From Nesterenkonia lacusekhoensis (GTDB lineage Bacteria > Actinomycetota > Actinomycetes > Actinomycetales > Micrococcaceae): a DNA stretch of 64,000 bases. Location: NCBI RefSeq assembly GCF_017876395.1, contig NZ_JAGINX010000001.1, forward strand, positions 744,001-808,000, written 5' to 3'. Positions within the stretch are counted from its first letter, which is position 1. The number at the start of each line of letters is the position of its first letter. The notes below the pieces were generated by a model. That model worked only from the letters and a program-made list of their open reading frames with translations. It searched no databases and was not told the origin of the DNA. Shown in pieces: positions 9,337 to 18,549 of the stretch. A program made the translations under genes and the position numbers.

Positions 9337-10511
9337 GCCCGGTCCGCATCGGCATCCTCGGCGCAGGAGCAGCCGGGGTCGCGGCCGCGAAAACCCTGCA
9401 GGCTGTCTCGCCGGAGGTTCAGGCCGATGTGTTCGCCCGTACCGGGGAACAGCCGTTCAACCGCACGCTGGTCAACAAGGGTGTTGCGATCGGCCTACTC
9501 AGCCCCGAACAGACGGCTCTACCAGAGACCGGGGCGGCTCTGGTAGCCGACACCGTGCGTGGCATCGACCCCCGTGCACGCCAGGTGCATCTTGCCTCTG
9601 GTCAGAGTCGCACCTATGACGGGATCATCATCGCCACCGGCAGCCGGCCCCGTACCCTGGGAGAAGATGTCCTTGGCCGGGACGACGCCCTGGCCACCGG
9701 CAGGCTCACCACTTTGCATTCGCTGACCGATGCCACCGGTATCCGCGACCGGCTCGCGGCACTTCCCGGTTCGGCACGGGTGCTGATTCTCGGCGCTGGG
9801 GTGCTTGCCGCAGAGACCTCCTCACTGCTGAGCGCCGCTGGACACGACGTTGCCCTGATCAGCCGGTCCACCCTGCCAGGCGCCTCGGTATTCGGGGAGC
9901 ACATCGCCAAGAAACTCCTGGACCTGCACCAGGCACGCGGGTCGACCTACCTGGGTCGCACCATCCAGGCAGTGCGCACCCACCCCGACCACATCAGCAT
10001 CGTCCTCGACGGCGGGGACCGGGTTGAGGGTGATCTCGCGATCATCGCCCACGGCACCCTCCCAGCAGCCCCCTCACCATGGAACGGCCCCGATGGCATC
10101 CCGGTCGATGACCGGCTTCGACTACGGCAGGAACCAGATCAGCGCATCTACGCCGGCGGCGGTGTCGCCATCCATGAGCATCCAGAACTCGGCGCGTATC
10201 GCATCGATCACTGGGATGACGCCGCAGCCCAAGGAGCCCACGCCGCGCACACGCTGCTGTACGACCACGGTCTCGGTGACGATCCCGGTGCTTACCGGCC
10301 GGTCTCGACGTTCACCTCCAGCATCCACGGACACATCCTCGCCGGAGCCGGACACCCGACCCCCGGCAGCACCGCACGACTGATCTCCGATGATCCACCA
10401 GTGGTACTCCACGAACATGCCGGAGTACCGGTCGCGGCCACCGGCCTCGACGCCGTCGCACTCATCCACCAGTGGGCACCGCGCCTGCACCACCAACACA
10501 CCCAGAACTAG
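9333..10511 (+). CDS. FAD/NAD(P)-dependent pyridine nucleotide-disulfide family oxidoreductase
   Basis: A 392-residue flavoprotein. The N-terminal Rossmann motif GILGAGAAGVAAAKTL binds FAD, IIIATGSRPR is the second FAD contact, VLILGAGVLAAETSSLL about residue 155 is the NAD(P) site, and RIYAGGGVAIHEHP is the third FAD motif. No redox-active CxxC is visible, so it resembles rubredoxin/ferredoxin reductases or NADH oxidases more than disulfide reductases. It overlaps the tetR stop (ATGA) and so is in the same operon. The redox partner is unknown. Confidence 0.8.
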   Translation: MSPVRIGILGAGAAGVAAAKTLQAVSPEVQADVFARTGEQPFNRTLVNKGVAIGLLSPEQTALPETGAALVADTVRGIDPRARQVHLASGQSRTYDGIIIATGSRPRTLGEDVLGRDDALATGRLTTLHSLTDATGIRDRLAALPGSARVLILGAGVLAAETSSLLSAAGHDVALISRSTLPGASVFGEHIAKKLLDLHQARGSTYLGRTIQAVRTHPDHISIVLDGGDRVEGDLAIIAHGTLPAAPSPWNGPDGIPVDDRLRLRQEPDQRIYAGGGVAIHEHPELGAYRIDHWDDAAAQGAHAAHTLLYDHGLGDDPGAYRPVSTFTSSIHGHILAGAGHPTPGSTARLISDDPPVVLHEHAGVPVAATGLDAVALIHQWAPRLHHQHTQN

Positions 10512-10640
10512 ACCCCCGCAACAGGACCAGGCAGGACCGAGACAGACGAACGCGGTAGACAAAACCCGCCCAGCTCCAGGACACGGCCCGGTTCGGCACG
10601 CCAGAGCTCCCACACCACGATAGAAGGAAACGCATACCAG

Positions 10641-11951
10641 ATGGGCCTCTTCGCCATCCGCGACTACCGTCGCCTGTTCAGCGCCCAAGTCATCGCGCTG
10701 TTCGGCACCGGCCTGGCCACCGTCGCCCTCGGCCTGCTCGCCTACGATCTTGCCGGCCAGAACGCTGGTGCCGTTCTGGGCACGGCCCTGACCATCAAGA
10801 TGGTCATGTACGTACTCATTGCACCCCTGGCGGCTGCCTACGCCGACCGCCTGCCCCGACGTCTGTTCCTGGTCCTGCTCGATGTCGCCCGCGCGCTGGT
10901 GGTCCTCGCTTTGCCGTTCGTCACCGAGGTGTGGCACATCTACCTGCTCATCGGCATCCTGCAGGCCTCATCGGCCGCGTTCACGCCCACCTTCCAAGCC
11001 ACCATCCCCGACATTGTCACCAAAGAGAGCGACTACACCCGAGCGTTGTCGGCATCCCAGGTCGCCTACACCATGGAGACCCTACTCAGCCCCGTCCTGG
11101 CCGCCATCGCCCTGACCTTCATGACCTTCAACTGGCTGTTCATCGCCACCTCCGTCGGATTCGTGATCTCCGCGATGCTCGTCCTGGCCACCCGCATCCC
11201 CAACGCGCGACCCAGCGACCACGCCGGGCCATGGGCGCGCGTCTCCTCCGGTATCCATACCTTCACCTCGACCACATCCCTGCGCGGCGTGATCGCCCTG
11301 AACCTGGTCGTCGCCTCGGCCGGCTCCATCGTCGTAGTCAACACCGTCAACCACGTTCGCGACACCCTGGCTGGCACCCAGTCCGATGTGGCGTGGGCAC
11401 TGGCCGCCTCCGGAGGCGGGACCCTCCTGGTCGCACTCGCGCTGCCCTGGATCATGGACCGCGTCGCCGACCGGAAAGTGATGATGATCGGCGCGATCGT
11501 GCTCCTGATCGGCGTGCTGGCGGCCGTGGCCATGACCGGGGCCGCTGTTGTCTCGTGGGCGGCCACGATCGCAATCTGGATCATCATCGGCGCCGGCATG
11601 GCATTGATCGTCACCCCCACCGGTCGCGTCATCCGCTCCGCGGTACGTCCCTCCGAACTACCCGCGGCATTCGCCGCCCAGTTCTCTCTCTCCCACATGG
11701 CCTGGCTGCTGACCTACCCGATCGCCGGCTGGGTCGGCACCGCAGCCGGGTTCACCTGGGCTTGGTCTCTCCTAGCAGCTCTCGCCGTCACCGGTGCCGT
11801 AGGCGCCGTCCTGCTCTGGCCAGCCACCACCCAACAAGCACCCGCACCACCGCCACCCCCAGGCGGCATTGACCGCCCCCTCAAGAAAGAGGCCGTCGCC
11901 CAAGAAGCCACCCTCACTGCAACCCAATGCTCCTGCGCACGCCCCGTCTGA
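10641..11951 (+). CDS. MFS transporter, 12 TM
   Basis: A 436-residue membrane protein with about 12 hydrophobic stretches; YADRLPRRLFLVLLD is the motif A loop after the second segment. It has a Pro-rich, partly polar tail ending in TQCSCARPV, which may bind metal. A ribosome site (AGAAGGAAA) precedes the ATG. The first 95 residues closely resemble the truncated MFS fragment at 14396-14704, so the locus once had two related copies. It lies between the flavoprotein and CueP genes. The substrate is unknown; metal efflux is a guess from context. Confidence 0.82.
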   Translation: MGLFAIRDYRRLFSAQVIALFGTGLATVALGLLAYDLAGQNAGAVLGTALTIKMVMYVLIAPLAAAYADRLPRRLFLVLLDVARALVVLALPFVTEVWHIYLLIGILQASSAAFTPTFQATIPDIVTKESDYTRALSASQVAYTMETLLSPVLAAIALTFMTFNWLFIATSVGFVISAMLVLATRIPNARPSDHAGPWARVSSGIHTFTSTTSLRGVIALNLVVASAGSIVVVNTVNHVRDTLAGTQSDVAWALAASGGGTLLVALALPWIMDRVADRKVMMIGAIVLLIGVLAAVAMTGAAVVSWAATIAIWIIIGAGMALIVTPTGRVIRSAVRPSELPAAFAAQFSLSHMAWLLTYPIAGWVGTAAGFTWAWSLLAALAVTGAVGAVLLWPATTQQAPAPPPPPGGIDRPLKKEAVAQEATLTATQCSCARPV

Positions 11952-12024
11952 CCACACCGTGGTGGCACGTAACCGCACACCAAACCGGAGACACTGCCCA
12001 GGAACGTCGACCCCATGGAGAACG

Positions 12025-12633
12025 ATGACCCACCCCAGACCACACACCGCAACCGCGATCACCCTCGCCCTGGCACTGGCCCTGTTCGCGTCAGGCTGCT
12101 CCACCGCATCCGAAGTAAGCGACACCGAAACCAAATCGGCCATCCCGGATGCGAGCGAGAACTGGCTTGCCGACTATGACCTCGATGGTCTCGACGGGCG
12201 AGAGATCACCGAGTACCTCGATGCGATGCCGGTCGCGGACCGCCCCGAGGAGCTGATCGCCTCAGTCGAACCTGAGACGCTCGTGCTCTACGACACCAGC
12301 GGCAACGAGACCACCGTCCCGCTGCCGGAGTACGAGTTCTACCTCTCCTTCGCCCCGTTCATCGAGCACACCCACGAATGCCACTTCCACAGCCTCACCA
12401 CCTGCCTGGGAGAACTGGCCAACGAGGAGATCGACATCACCGTCACCGACGAGACTGATGCGGTGCTCGTCGATGAGACCGTGCGCACCTACGACAACGG
12501 CTTCGCCGGGCTCTGGCTGCCCCGTGACATCGAAGCCACCCTCACCGTCACCCAGGGTGAGCGCTCTGCCACGGTTCCGATCTCCACCGCCGAGGACGCC
12601 CCGACCTGCCTCACCACGCTGCAGCTGACCTGA
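12025..12633 (+). CDS. cueP: CueP-family copper-binding lipoprotein
   Basis: A 202-residue exported protein. The signal peptide ends in ALFASGC (lipobox). The mature part carries the CueP pattern: LDGLDGREITEYLDAMPVADRP, then HTHECHFHSLTTCLGEL with clustered His and Cys, then DNGFAGLWLPRDIE and a final TCLTTLQL. CueP in Salmonella is a periplasmic copper-storage protein; here lipid anchoring outside the membrane is expected. The frame is open from 11869, but ATG 12025 has GGAG upstream and begins the signal peptide. It sits downstream of an MFS gene and 34 nt before the TPP enzyme gene. Confidence 0.9.
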   Translation: MTHPRPHTATAITLALALALFASGCSTASEVSDTETKSAIPDASENWLADYDLDGLDGREITEYLDAMPVADRPEELIASVEPETLVLYDTSGNETTVPLPEYEFYLSFAPFIEHTHECHFHSLTTCLGELANEEIDITVTDETDAVLVDETVRTYDNGFAGLWLPRDIEATLTVTQGERSATVPISTAEDAPTCLTTLQLT

Positions 12634-12667
12634 TCGATTCGAGCAGACAAGGAGGGCCACCGCCATC

Positions 12668-14356
12668 ATGACCACCACTTTCACCGCAGCCGATCTGCTC
12701 GTCGCCGGACTGGAGAACGAAGGCGTCGATCGCATCTTCGGACTGCCCGGCGAAGAGAACCTCGATCTGCTCGACGCGATCCGCCGCTCCAGCATCGAAC
12801 TGATTCTGACCCGTCACGAGCAGGCAGCCGCCTTCATGGCCGCCACCCACGGGCGACTCACCGGCCGGCCAGGGGTGTGCCTGACCACGCTCGGCCCCGG
12901 TGCCCTCAACCTGTCCACCGGAGCGGCCTATGCGCTGCTCGGGGCGATGCCGATGGTGATGATCACCGGCCAGAAAGGCATCCTCACCGCCGCGCAGGCA
13001 CGCTTCCAGATCGTGGACACGATCGCGGCGATGAAGCCGTTGACCAAGATGACCCAGCAGATCGTCTCGCCCGGCACAATCCCCACCCTGGTCCGCGAAG
13101 CCTTCCGTGTCGCTCAGGCTGAACGGCCCGGCCCGGTGCACCTGGAACTTCCCGAAGACATCGCCGCCACCACCACACCCCGCCTGGACCTCATCAAGCC
13201 CGCTCACCCCGTCCTGCCCACCGCCAGCACCGAGGCGATCAACACGGCCGTCGAGGTGATCTCGGGAGCCAAGCGTCCGTTGATCATGCTCGGTGCTGCC
13301 GCAGCACGACCACGATGCACCCAGGCGCTGACCGAGTTCGTCTCCCACTCGCGGATTCCGTTCTTCACCACCCAGATGGGCAAGGGCACCGTCTCCGGAT
13401 GCACCGACCTCTACCTGGGCACCGCCGCCCTGACCGAGGGCGACTACCTGCACGAGGCCATCGACCAGGCCGACGTGATCATCACCATCGGCCACGACAC
13501 CGTCGAAAAGCCCCCGTTCACCATGCGAGCCAACGGGCCACGGGTCGTGCATCTCGACTACCAGCCTGCCACCGTCGAAGAGGTCTACACCCCGCACCTG
13601 GAAGTCACAGGCGATCTCCACCACACCCTGCACGCCCTCACCGAACAACTCGCCGGACACATACCGCACGCCGGAGCACTGCTGCCGCTGCGTGAGCGCA
13701 TCCTCGCGAAGGTCGCCGACAGAGCCACCAAGGACCGGCTCACCCCGCAACGCATCGTGCACCAGGTCCGTCAGGTCATGCCCGATGACGGCATCGTCGC
13801 CCTCGATAACGGCATGTACAAAATCTGGTTCGCCCGCAACTACCGCACCACCACCGCGAACACGCTCCTGCTCGACAACGCCCTGGCCACCATGGGAGCC
13901 GGCCTGCCCTCGGCGATCGCCGCCGCGCTCCTGCACCCGGGTCGTCGGGTCATGGCCGTCTGCGGCGATGGCGGGTTCATGATGAACAGCCAAGAGCTCG
14001 AAACCGCGGTCCGTCTCGGCCTCAACCTTGTGGTGGTGATCCTCGATGACCACGCCTACGGCATGATCCGCTGGAAACAAGCTGTTGACGGGTTCCCCGA
14101 CTATGGCATGACCTTCGGCAACCCCGACTTCGTCGCCTACGCAAGGGCCTACGCCGCCACCGGCACCCACGTCACCGAAGCTGCGCAGCTTGGCCCCGCC
14201 CTGGAAGACGCATTTACTCAGGGCGGAGTGCAGCTCATCCATGTCCCGGTGGACTACTCCGAGAACACCCGCGTACTCATTGAGGAGCTCCAACACTGCT
14301 CCACAACTCACGACGAGGCGGCCGATAGTGCTCTTCATCAGGCTCTCCGTTCGTGA
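12668..14356 (+). CDS. Acetolactate synthase-type thiamine pyrophosphate enzyme
   Basis: A 562-residue TPP enzyme with the usual three domains: N-terminal PYR domain (IFGLPGEENLDLLDAI, catalytic Glu in RHEQAAAFMA), central domain, and C-terminal PP domain with the TPP-Mg motif GDGGFMMNSQELETAVRLGLNLVVVILDD. It resembles catabolic acetolactate synthases (AlsS type), which condense two pyruvates to acetolactate; no small regulatory subunit gene is nearby, which fits that type. A link to copper is not obvious: it may help the cell cope with acid or pyruvate overflow, or protect branched-chain synthesis when copper destroys the Fe-S dehydratase IlvD. Those roles are inference. Confidence 0.82.
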   Translation: MTTTFTAADLLVAGLENEGVDRIFGLPGEENLDLLDAIRRSSIELILTRHEQAAAFMAATHGRLTGRPGVCLTTLGPGALNLSTGAAYALLGAMPMVMITGQKGILTAAQARFQIVDTIAAMKPLTKMTQQIVSPGTIPTLVREAFRVAQAERPGPVHLELPEDIAATTTPRLDLIKPAHPVLPTASTEAINTAVEVISGAKRPLIMLGAAAARPRCTQALTEFVSHSRIPFFTTQMGKGTVSGCTDLYLGTAALTEGDYLHEAIDQADVIITIGHDTVEKPPFTMRANGPRVVHLDYQPATVEEVYTPHLEVTGDLHHTLHALTEQLAGHIPHAGALLPLRERILAKVADRATKDRLTPQRIVHQVRQVMPDDGIVALDNGMYKIWFARNYRTTTANTLLLDNALATMGAGLPSAIAAALLHPGRRVMAVCGDGGFMMNSQELETAVRLGLNLVVVILDDHAYGMIRWKQAVDGFPDYGMTFGNPDFVAYARAYAATGTHVTEAAQLGPALEDAFTQGGVQLIHVPVDYSENTRVLIEELQHCSTTHDEAADSALHQALRS

Positions 14357-14395
14357 CCCCGCCCTGATCCTCCCGACAGACCAGAGCGTGCGCGC

Positions 14396-14704
14396 ATGAT
14401 CTCCGTACTGCGCAACCCGACCTACGCGAAACTGTTCAGTGCGCAGATCATCGCACTGCTGGGCACGGGTCTGCTCACCGTCGCCCTCGGCCTGCTCGCC
14501 TTCGACATCGCCGCAGGCGACGCTGGCGTCATCATGGGAGTGGCCATGTCGATCAAGATGATCGCCTACGTCGCCGTTGCCCCGATTACCACCGCACTGC
14601 TTGCCCGGTTGCCGCGCAAGCCGGTGCTCATCGGTGCCGACCTCATCCGCGCCGCCGTCGCGGCCGTGCTCACTTCAGCCCCTGCGCATCGAAGCCCCCG
14701 ATAA
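14396..14704 (+). pseudogene. Truncated MFS transporter (N-terminal fragment)
   Basis: This reads as the first 90 or so residues of an MFS protein closely similar to the start of the 10641 gene (LFSAQIIALLGTGL, VALGLLAFDIA, ARLPRKPVLIGADLIRAAVAAVL), then breaks into unrelated SAPAHRSPR and a stop. A full MFS protein needs about 400 residues, so this is a deletion remnant. The break near 14675-14690 marks a recombination junction between the copper block and the next segment. Confidence 0.8.
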
Positions 14705-14777
14705 TGGGCCTTATCTGACCTATCGGCGGGAACCCGCACCGCGCTAGGCTCGTTGGCTAGAAGCCAAAGGAGAGGCG

Positions 14778-15383
14778 GTGAGAGCTGTGGGGAAGGGCTC
14801 GAGAAGGAAGAAAGAACGTCAGCAGGAGCGCGCCGAGCAGGAACGCCTGAAGTCGCAGGAGTTCTGGCATGGTGGGGTCGCCGGTCTCAACGTCGGCGAT
14901 GTGCTGGACAAAGCGTACTGGCAGGATCCGCACGCCACCGATGCCGGGCGGATCCTGCGGATGCCCTCCGTCCTGCCGGCAGTGTTCATCACCCCCGATC
15001 AGAAGTTCGCCGAGTCTTACAGCGCTGAGGCCGGCCTGGGAGACCTCTACAAGGTTGTGCCCCGTGGAGATCTGCGGGAGGACCCCGACTACCAGAGGGG
15101 CCTGTCCTACTCCTGCGACTCCGCTGAGATCATCGAAGTCGTCCAGCGCGGAGTGGTGAAGACCCGTGAGAATCAGATGGCAGGCCACAGGCCGATGACC
15201 TGGGCCGGTGGAGGCCGTATGTATGACGAAGAAGGACACATGCTGCCCAGCCCCAAGATGCAGTCCATGGGAATCACCCGCGAGCATCTACGTGGATATG
15301 GGTTTCTGCCTCCATTTGACATGGTTAACGCAGATCTGACCCAGCGGATGATGTACGGCCAACTGCCTGTCGCACCGCGTTGA
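14778..15383 (+). CDS. Uncharacterised protein, intact paralog of the transposon-split gene
   Basis: A 201-residue soluble protein with a Lys/Arg/Glu-rich start and then a conserved domain: FWHGGVAGLNVGDVL, AVFITPDQKFAE, GDLYKVVPRGDL, SYSCDSAEIIEV, GHMLPSPKMQSMGI and LRGYG. The GTG at 14778 follows AGGAG. The layout (HGG...GD.L, ITPD, LY(K/R)VVP, late acidic residues) loosely recalls small ADP-ribosyltransferase-like proteins of actinobacteria, but I cannot confirm the fold. A second copy follows and was split by the arsenic transposon. Function unknown. Confidence 0.6.
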   Translation: MRAVGKGSRRKKERQQERAEQERLKSQEFWHGGVAGLNVGDVLDKAYWQDPHATDAGRILRMPSVLPAVFITPDQKFAESYSAEAGLGDLYKVVPRGDLREDPDYQRGLSYSCDSAEIIEVVQRGVVKTRENQMAGHRPMTWAGGGRMYDEEGHMLPSPKMQSMGITREHLRGYGFLPPFDMVNADLTQRMMYGQLPVAPR

Positions 15384-15499
15384 GATGTTTCAGTCGGACG
15401 CCGGGTTCGCTTGACCTGCGGCGGCAATCTCGTCTGGCTGGCCACTGATCGGCACAGGGGCGACCAAAATGACGGTGGAAGCCATGGGAAGGGGTTCGG

Positions 15500-15580
15500 A
15501 TGAAGAAGCAGCACGACCAAGATGAGGTTCAGCAGCTGAAAGCACAGACGTTCTTCCACGGCGGCGCGGCGGGCCTGGAG
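15500..15580 (+). pseudogene. N-terminal 27 codons of a gene split by the arsenic transposon
   Basis: The ATG at 15500 begins a peptide ending QTFFHGGAAGLE, homologous to the SQEFWHGGVAGLN segment of the 14778 protein. The reading frame runs into the transposon end at 15581 and stops at 15592. The last nine bases (15572-15580, GGCCTGGAG) are the left copy of the target duplication. The C-terminal part is at 25787-26284, and joining the two restores a 192-residue protein in frame. Confidence 0.85.
15572..15580 (+). repeat. Target-site duplication, left copy (GGCCTGGAG)
   Basis: Nine bases directly outside the left end, identical to 25778-25786 directly outside the right end. They equal three codons (Gly-Leu-Glu) of the interrupted gene. 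Confidence 0.85.
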
Positions 15581-15630
15581 TGTGACTGTTAGCTCGAGTT
15601 GGCGGCTTTCTGCAGCTGGAGGTGGCGGCT
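15581..15630 (+). repeat. Left transposon end with two transposase-binding-like repeats
   Basis: The tip TGTGACTG is followed by two direct repeats, AGCTCGAGTTGGCGGCT (15591-15607) and AGCTGGAGGTGGCGGCT (15614-15630), 23 bp apart. The inner copy ends exactly where the tniB stop codon begins (15631). Such spaced repeats are typical transposase sites in Mu/Tn552/Tn5053 elements. Confidence 0.85.
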
Positions 15631-16443
15631 TCAGGTGATGCCGATGACGAGCGTGGAGCGGGCGGCTTCGACGACGTCGTCGGTGATGGTGTTGAGATCG
15701 TTGATCTTCATGATGCGTTCCATCTGGGTGAAGAGTCGGTCGACGAGGCGGAAGTTGCCGCGGGTGATGCGAGCGATCGCCGCGAGGGCTTGGGCGTCGG
15801 TGAAGTCGTCGGGGTCGAGGGTTTGGCCGAGTTTGCGCCAGCGGCGTTCGAGGACGAAGCGGAGTTCGTCTTCGGCGAGGGGCCGGTACTCGTGGGCGAA
15901 GCCGACGCGGCTGTAGAGCTGTGCGTAGCGGCTGAATTGCTTCTCGATTCCTGGCATTCCGATCAGGATGAGCGCGGTGTTGGTGCGGTCATAGCTGTCG
16001 CGTAGGTACTCCAGAGCGGCAGGGCGAAGTCGTTCGGACTCGTCAATCATGATGAGTTCGACGTGCTTGTCCCAGTGCATAACCGGTCCTTGTCGCGTGC
16101 CGTTCTTGTTCAGGTGTTGGTCGATGCAGATCGCCACGCGAGAGGTGATGTGGGTGAGGTCTTGCATGAACTGGCGAGGGCTGGCGAGGACCTGCGGGGT
16201 GTAGAACACGGTTCGCCTTTGGGCTAAGGCGGCGTAGACCTGGTGGTCCGAGTCATCGCGGGGCCCCCATTGTTCCAGGAGTTTCTCGGCCTTGTGCCAG
16301 TTGGCATATCGCCTGGCCGACAGGGTTTTGCCGATTCCTGCCTGCCCGTAGCAGATGCCGATGGTGTGTTGCCGGCGCACGGCATCGGCGAATTCGGCGA
16401 ACCTGCGGTGTTCTTTGGTGGCGACGAATCGTTGCTGGGGCAT
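15631..16443 (-). CDS. tniB: TniB/p271-type transposition ATPase
   Basis: A 270-residue AAA ATPase. Walker A GQAGIGKT is at residues 33-40, Walker B ends in LIMIDESERL, and a sensor segment ALILIGMPGIEKQ follows. By analogy with TniB, Tn552 p271 and MuB, it binds DNA with ATP, selects targets and activates the DDE transposase. Its ATG overlaps the transposase stop (ATGA at 16440-16443), so the two are translationally coupled. It ends exactly at the inner repeat of the left transposon end. Confidence 0.9.
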   Translation of the reverse strand: MPQQRFVATKEHRRFAEFADAVRRQHTIGICYGQAGIGKTLSARRYANWHKAEKLLEQWGPRDDSDHQVYAALAQRRTVFYTPQVLASPRQFMQDLTHITSRVAICIDQHLNKNGTRQGPVMHWDKHVELIMIDESERLRPAALEYLRDSYDRTNTALILIGMPGIEKQFSRYAQLYSRVGFAHEYRPLAEDELRFVLERRWRKLGQTLDPDDFTDAQALAAIARITRGNFRLVDRLFTQMERIMKINDLNTITDDVVEAARSTLVIGIT

Positions 16444-17903
16444 CAGTCATCCTCAAGGTAGGTCCGCAGTTTCGGCTTCTTGTTGCTCGGACGTTCGACG
16501 GGAGTCGGTTGCGGCGTGGGTGGAGGCACCGGTTGGTGTCGGGTGACGGCGGCGAGGCGTTCGTTGATCTGGCCGCGCAGCTCGCGGCGTCGGGCGGCGC
16601 GTGCTGCCTGGACGTCTTTGAGGCTGACGGTGGCGGCGACGTGGTCGGGGTCGACGGCTTTGCAGATGTATTGGTCTTTGTGGAAGACGCGGATTTCTGA
16701 GATGTCGCTGGGATCGTAACGGATGATGACCGGCTCTTTGACGTAGGCGGCCAGCAGTGGAGACATATAGCGCAGGCCTTGGAAGTGGACGCCGTCGCGG
16801 TGGACGATGCGAGGTTTGGCTACGGTCAGCAGCAGCAGGTTGAGGTGATCGACAGTTTCGGGCAGGCGGGGCAGCCATCCGTCGCCGAGCCACGCTTGGT
16901 GCGGAGATGCTGTGGTCTCTGGGTGCTCGCGCTGGTGATAGTCATCGGCGATGAACGCCCCGATGGCGTCGTCGAGGTCCGGCAGTGTCAGCACGGGGTC
17001 GGGGTGGCGGTGGCCCTCGGCAAGATGGCCCGGAAGGGTGGCCAGGAGTTCGGTGTTGATGGTGCCGAAGATCCGCTCGATTTTGCCGCGCCCCTGCGGC
17101 CTGGCCACTGCGGAGTAGATGATTTCGAAGTGCAGATCCTTGGCGGTCTGGGAGAGATGGTCGCTGGTGAAGTCGGTGCCGTGGTCGACGTAGAGCCGGT
17201 CGGGGATGCCGCACATCGGCCAGTGCGGGTCGTTCTTCGTCCAGATGCCGTGGCGCAGTGCCAGGGCAGTGTTCAAGGCGGATGGGGCGCCCAGGAACAC
17301 CATGTAGCCGCATACTGCCCGGGAGTAGTCGTCGAGGATGACGGTCAACCACGGCCGGGCAGGTTTGCCGTTGGCGTCCTGGATGAGGATGTCGAGTTCG
17401 GTGTGATCGACCTGCCAGGTGGCGTTGGGGCGTTCTGCTCGGTGCCGCCATACGATTTCATAGGTGTCGCGGTAGGCGGCGCTGCCGCGGTGGGCCAGCG
17501 TGAGCATGCCGGGGTCCATCGCGGTGACGATGGATCGGACTGTGCTGTAGGAGACCGTCTCCCACCCGTGCATTTCCGCGATTGCGCGGGCTTTCCGGGT
17601 GATGGCTGCGGTCGACAGCCGTGGCTTGACCAGGGCGAGACCCTCGATCAGCGTCAGGAGTTCCGGATGAATTTTTCGCTCGCGCTTGGGTGGGGCGGTC
17701 GGGGAGAGTCCTGCGATGCCGTGGCGGCGGTATGCCGCATGCCAGCGTTGCAGGGTCCGGAGTCCGATTCCTTCGGTCGCGGCCAGCGTGGTCAGAGTTG
17801 TGCCGTCCTCGACGTGGCGACGCAGCACCTGCCAGCGGGCGGCCGCTGTGTTCTCACGTGTGGACGCACTCTCGGGGTTCGCGGGTTGAGTGCCTCCAGC
17901 CAT
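16443..17903 (-). CDS. tniA: DDE transposase, TniA/Tn552 p480/Mu family
   Basis: A 486-residue transposase. An N-terminal helix-turn-helix (TLAATEGIGLRTLQRWHAAY) is followed by a second DNA-binding domain, then the RNase H-like core with Asp166 (WQVDHTELD), Asp240 (LYVDHGTDF) and Glu276 (GKIERIFGTI). The 35 residues between the last two are the DD35E spacing. A beta-barrel domain and a basic tail complete the Mu-type architecture. It cuts and joins the element ends together with TniB. The stop of the resolvase gene is 3 nt upstream of its start, so all three recombination genes form one operon. Confidence 0.93.
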   Translation of the reverse strand: MAGGTQPANPESASTRENTAAARWQVLRRHVEDGTTLTTLAATEGIGLRTLQRWHAAYRRHGIAGLSPTAPPKRERKIHPELLTLIEGLALVKPRLSTAAITRKARAIAEMHGWETVSYSTVRSIVTAMDPGMLTLAHRGSAAYRDTYEIVWRHRAERPNATWQVDHTELDILIQDANGKPARPWLTVILDDYSRAVCGYMVFLGAPSALNTALALRHGIWTKNDPHWPMCGIPDRLYVDHGTDFTSDHLSQTAKDLHFEIIYSAVARPQGRGKIERIFGTINTELLATLPGHLAEGHRHPDPVLTLPDLDDAIGAFIADDYHQREHPETTASPHQAWLGDGWLPRLPETVDHLNLLLLTVAKPRIVHRDGVHFQGLRYMSPLLAAYVKEPVIIRYDPSDISEIRVFHKDQYICKAVDPDHVAATVSLKDVQAARAARRRELRGQINERLAAVTRHQPVPPPTPQPTPVERPSNKKPKLRTYLEDD

Positions 17904-17905
17904 GA

Positions 17906-18511
17906 CTACACCGTCTTGGGTGACGCTTGCCGGCGGCGAGGCGAAGTGCCTCCGGGTTCACGACGCAGAGCGCGGTAGACCGTGGTGCGGCTGACGCCGA
18001 GGACCTCTCCGATCTGAGCGACCGTCATGTCCTGCTGCTCGTAGAGCTTGCGGGCTGTGCGAAGTTTGTCTTTCGTCAGCAGCGGCGGCCGGCCCCCGGT
18101 CCGGCCACGGGCGCGAGCGGCTTTCAGCCCGGCGTTGGTGCGCTCTCGGATGAGGTCACGTTCGAACTCGGCCAGCGAGGCGAAGATGTGGAACACCAGC
18201 CTGCCACCGGATGATCCGGTGTCGATGTTCTCCTGCAAGGACCGGAACTCGACCCCGCAGTCGCGCAGCTCAGCGAGCTGGTCGATGAGATGCCGAATCG
18301 AGCGGCCGAGCCGGTCCAATCGCCACACCACCAGGGTGTCGCCCGGCCGCAACTGGTCGAGGAGCTTGTCCAACTCGGGACGCGATTCCAAAGATCCCGA
18401 CGCAGTGTCGGCGAAGATGCGATAGCAGCCGGCCGCCTTCAACGCGTCATGCTGCAAGCTTGCATCTTGGGCGCCGGTCGATACTCGGGCATAGCCCAAA
18501 GCGTGTCCCAT
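17906..18511 (-). CDS. tniR: Serine resolvase of the transposon
   Basis: A 201-residue small serine recombinase. YARVSTGAQDASLQ gives the catalytic Ser11. LVVWRLDRLGRSIRHLI and the FASLAEFERDLIRERT hinge follow, then a C-terminal helix-turn-helix (VAQIGEVLGVSRTTVYRAL). It should resolve cointegrates formed by replicative transposition. The upstream region carries a 28-bp palindrome and an inverted repeat that fit res subsites (18550-18678). Confidence 0.93.
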   Translation of the reverse strand: MGHALGYARVSTGAQDASLQHDALKAAGCYRIFADTASGSLESRPELDKLLDQLRPGDTLVVWRLDRLGRSIRHLIDQLAELRDCGVEFRSLQENIDTGSSGGRLVFHIFASLAEFERDLIRERTNAGLKAARARGRTGGRPPLLTKDKLRTARKLYEQQDMTVAQIGEVLGVSRTTVYRALRREPGGTSPRRRQASPKTV

Positions 18512-18549
18512 CCCCCGAATGTACCAATTCCCGTGAAGAACGGGAAGAA

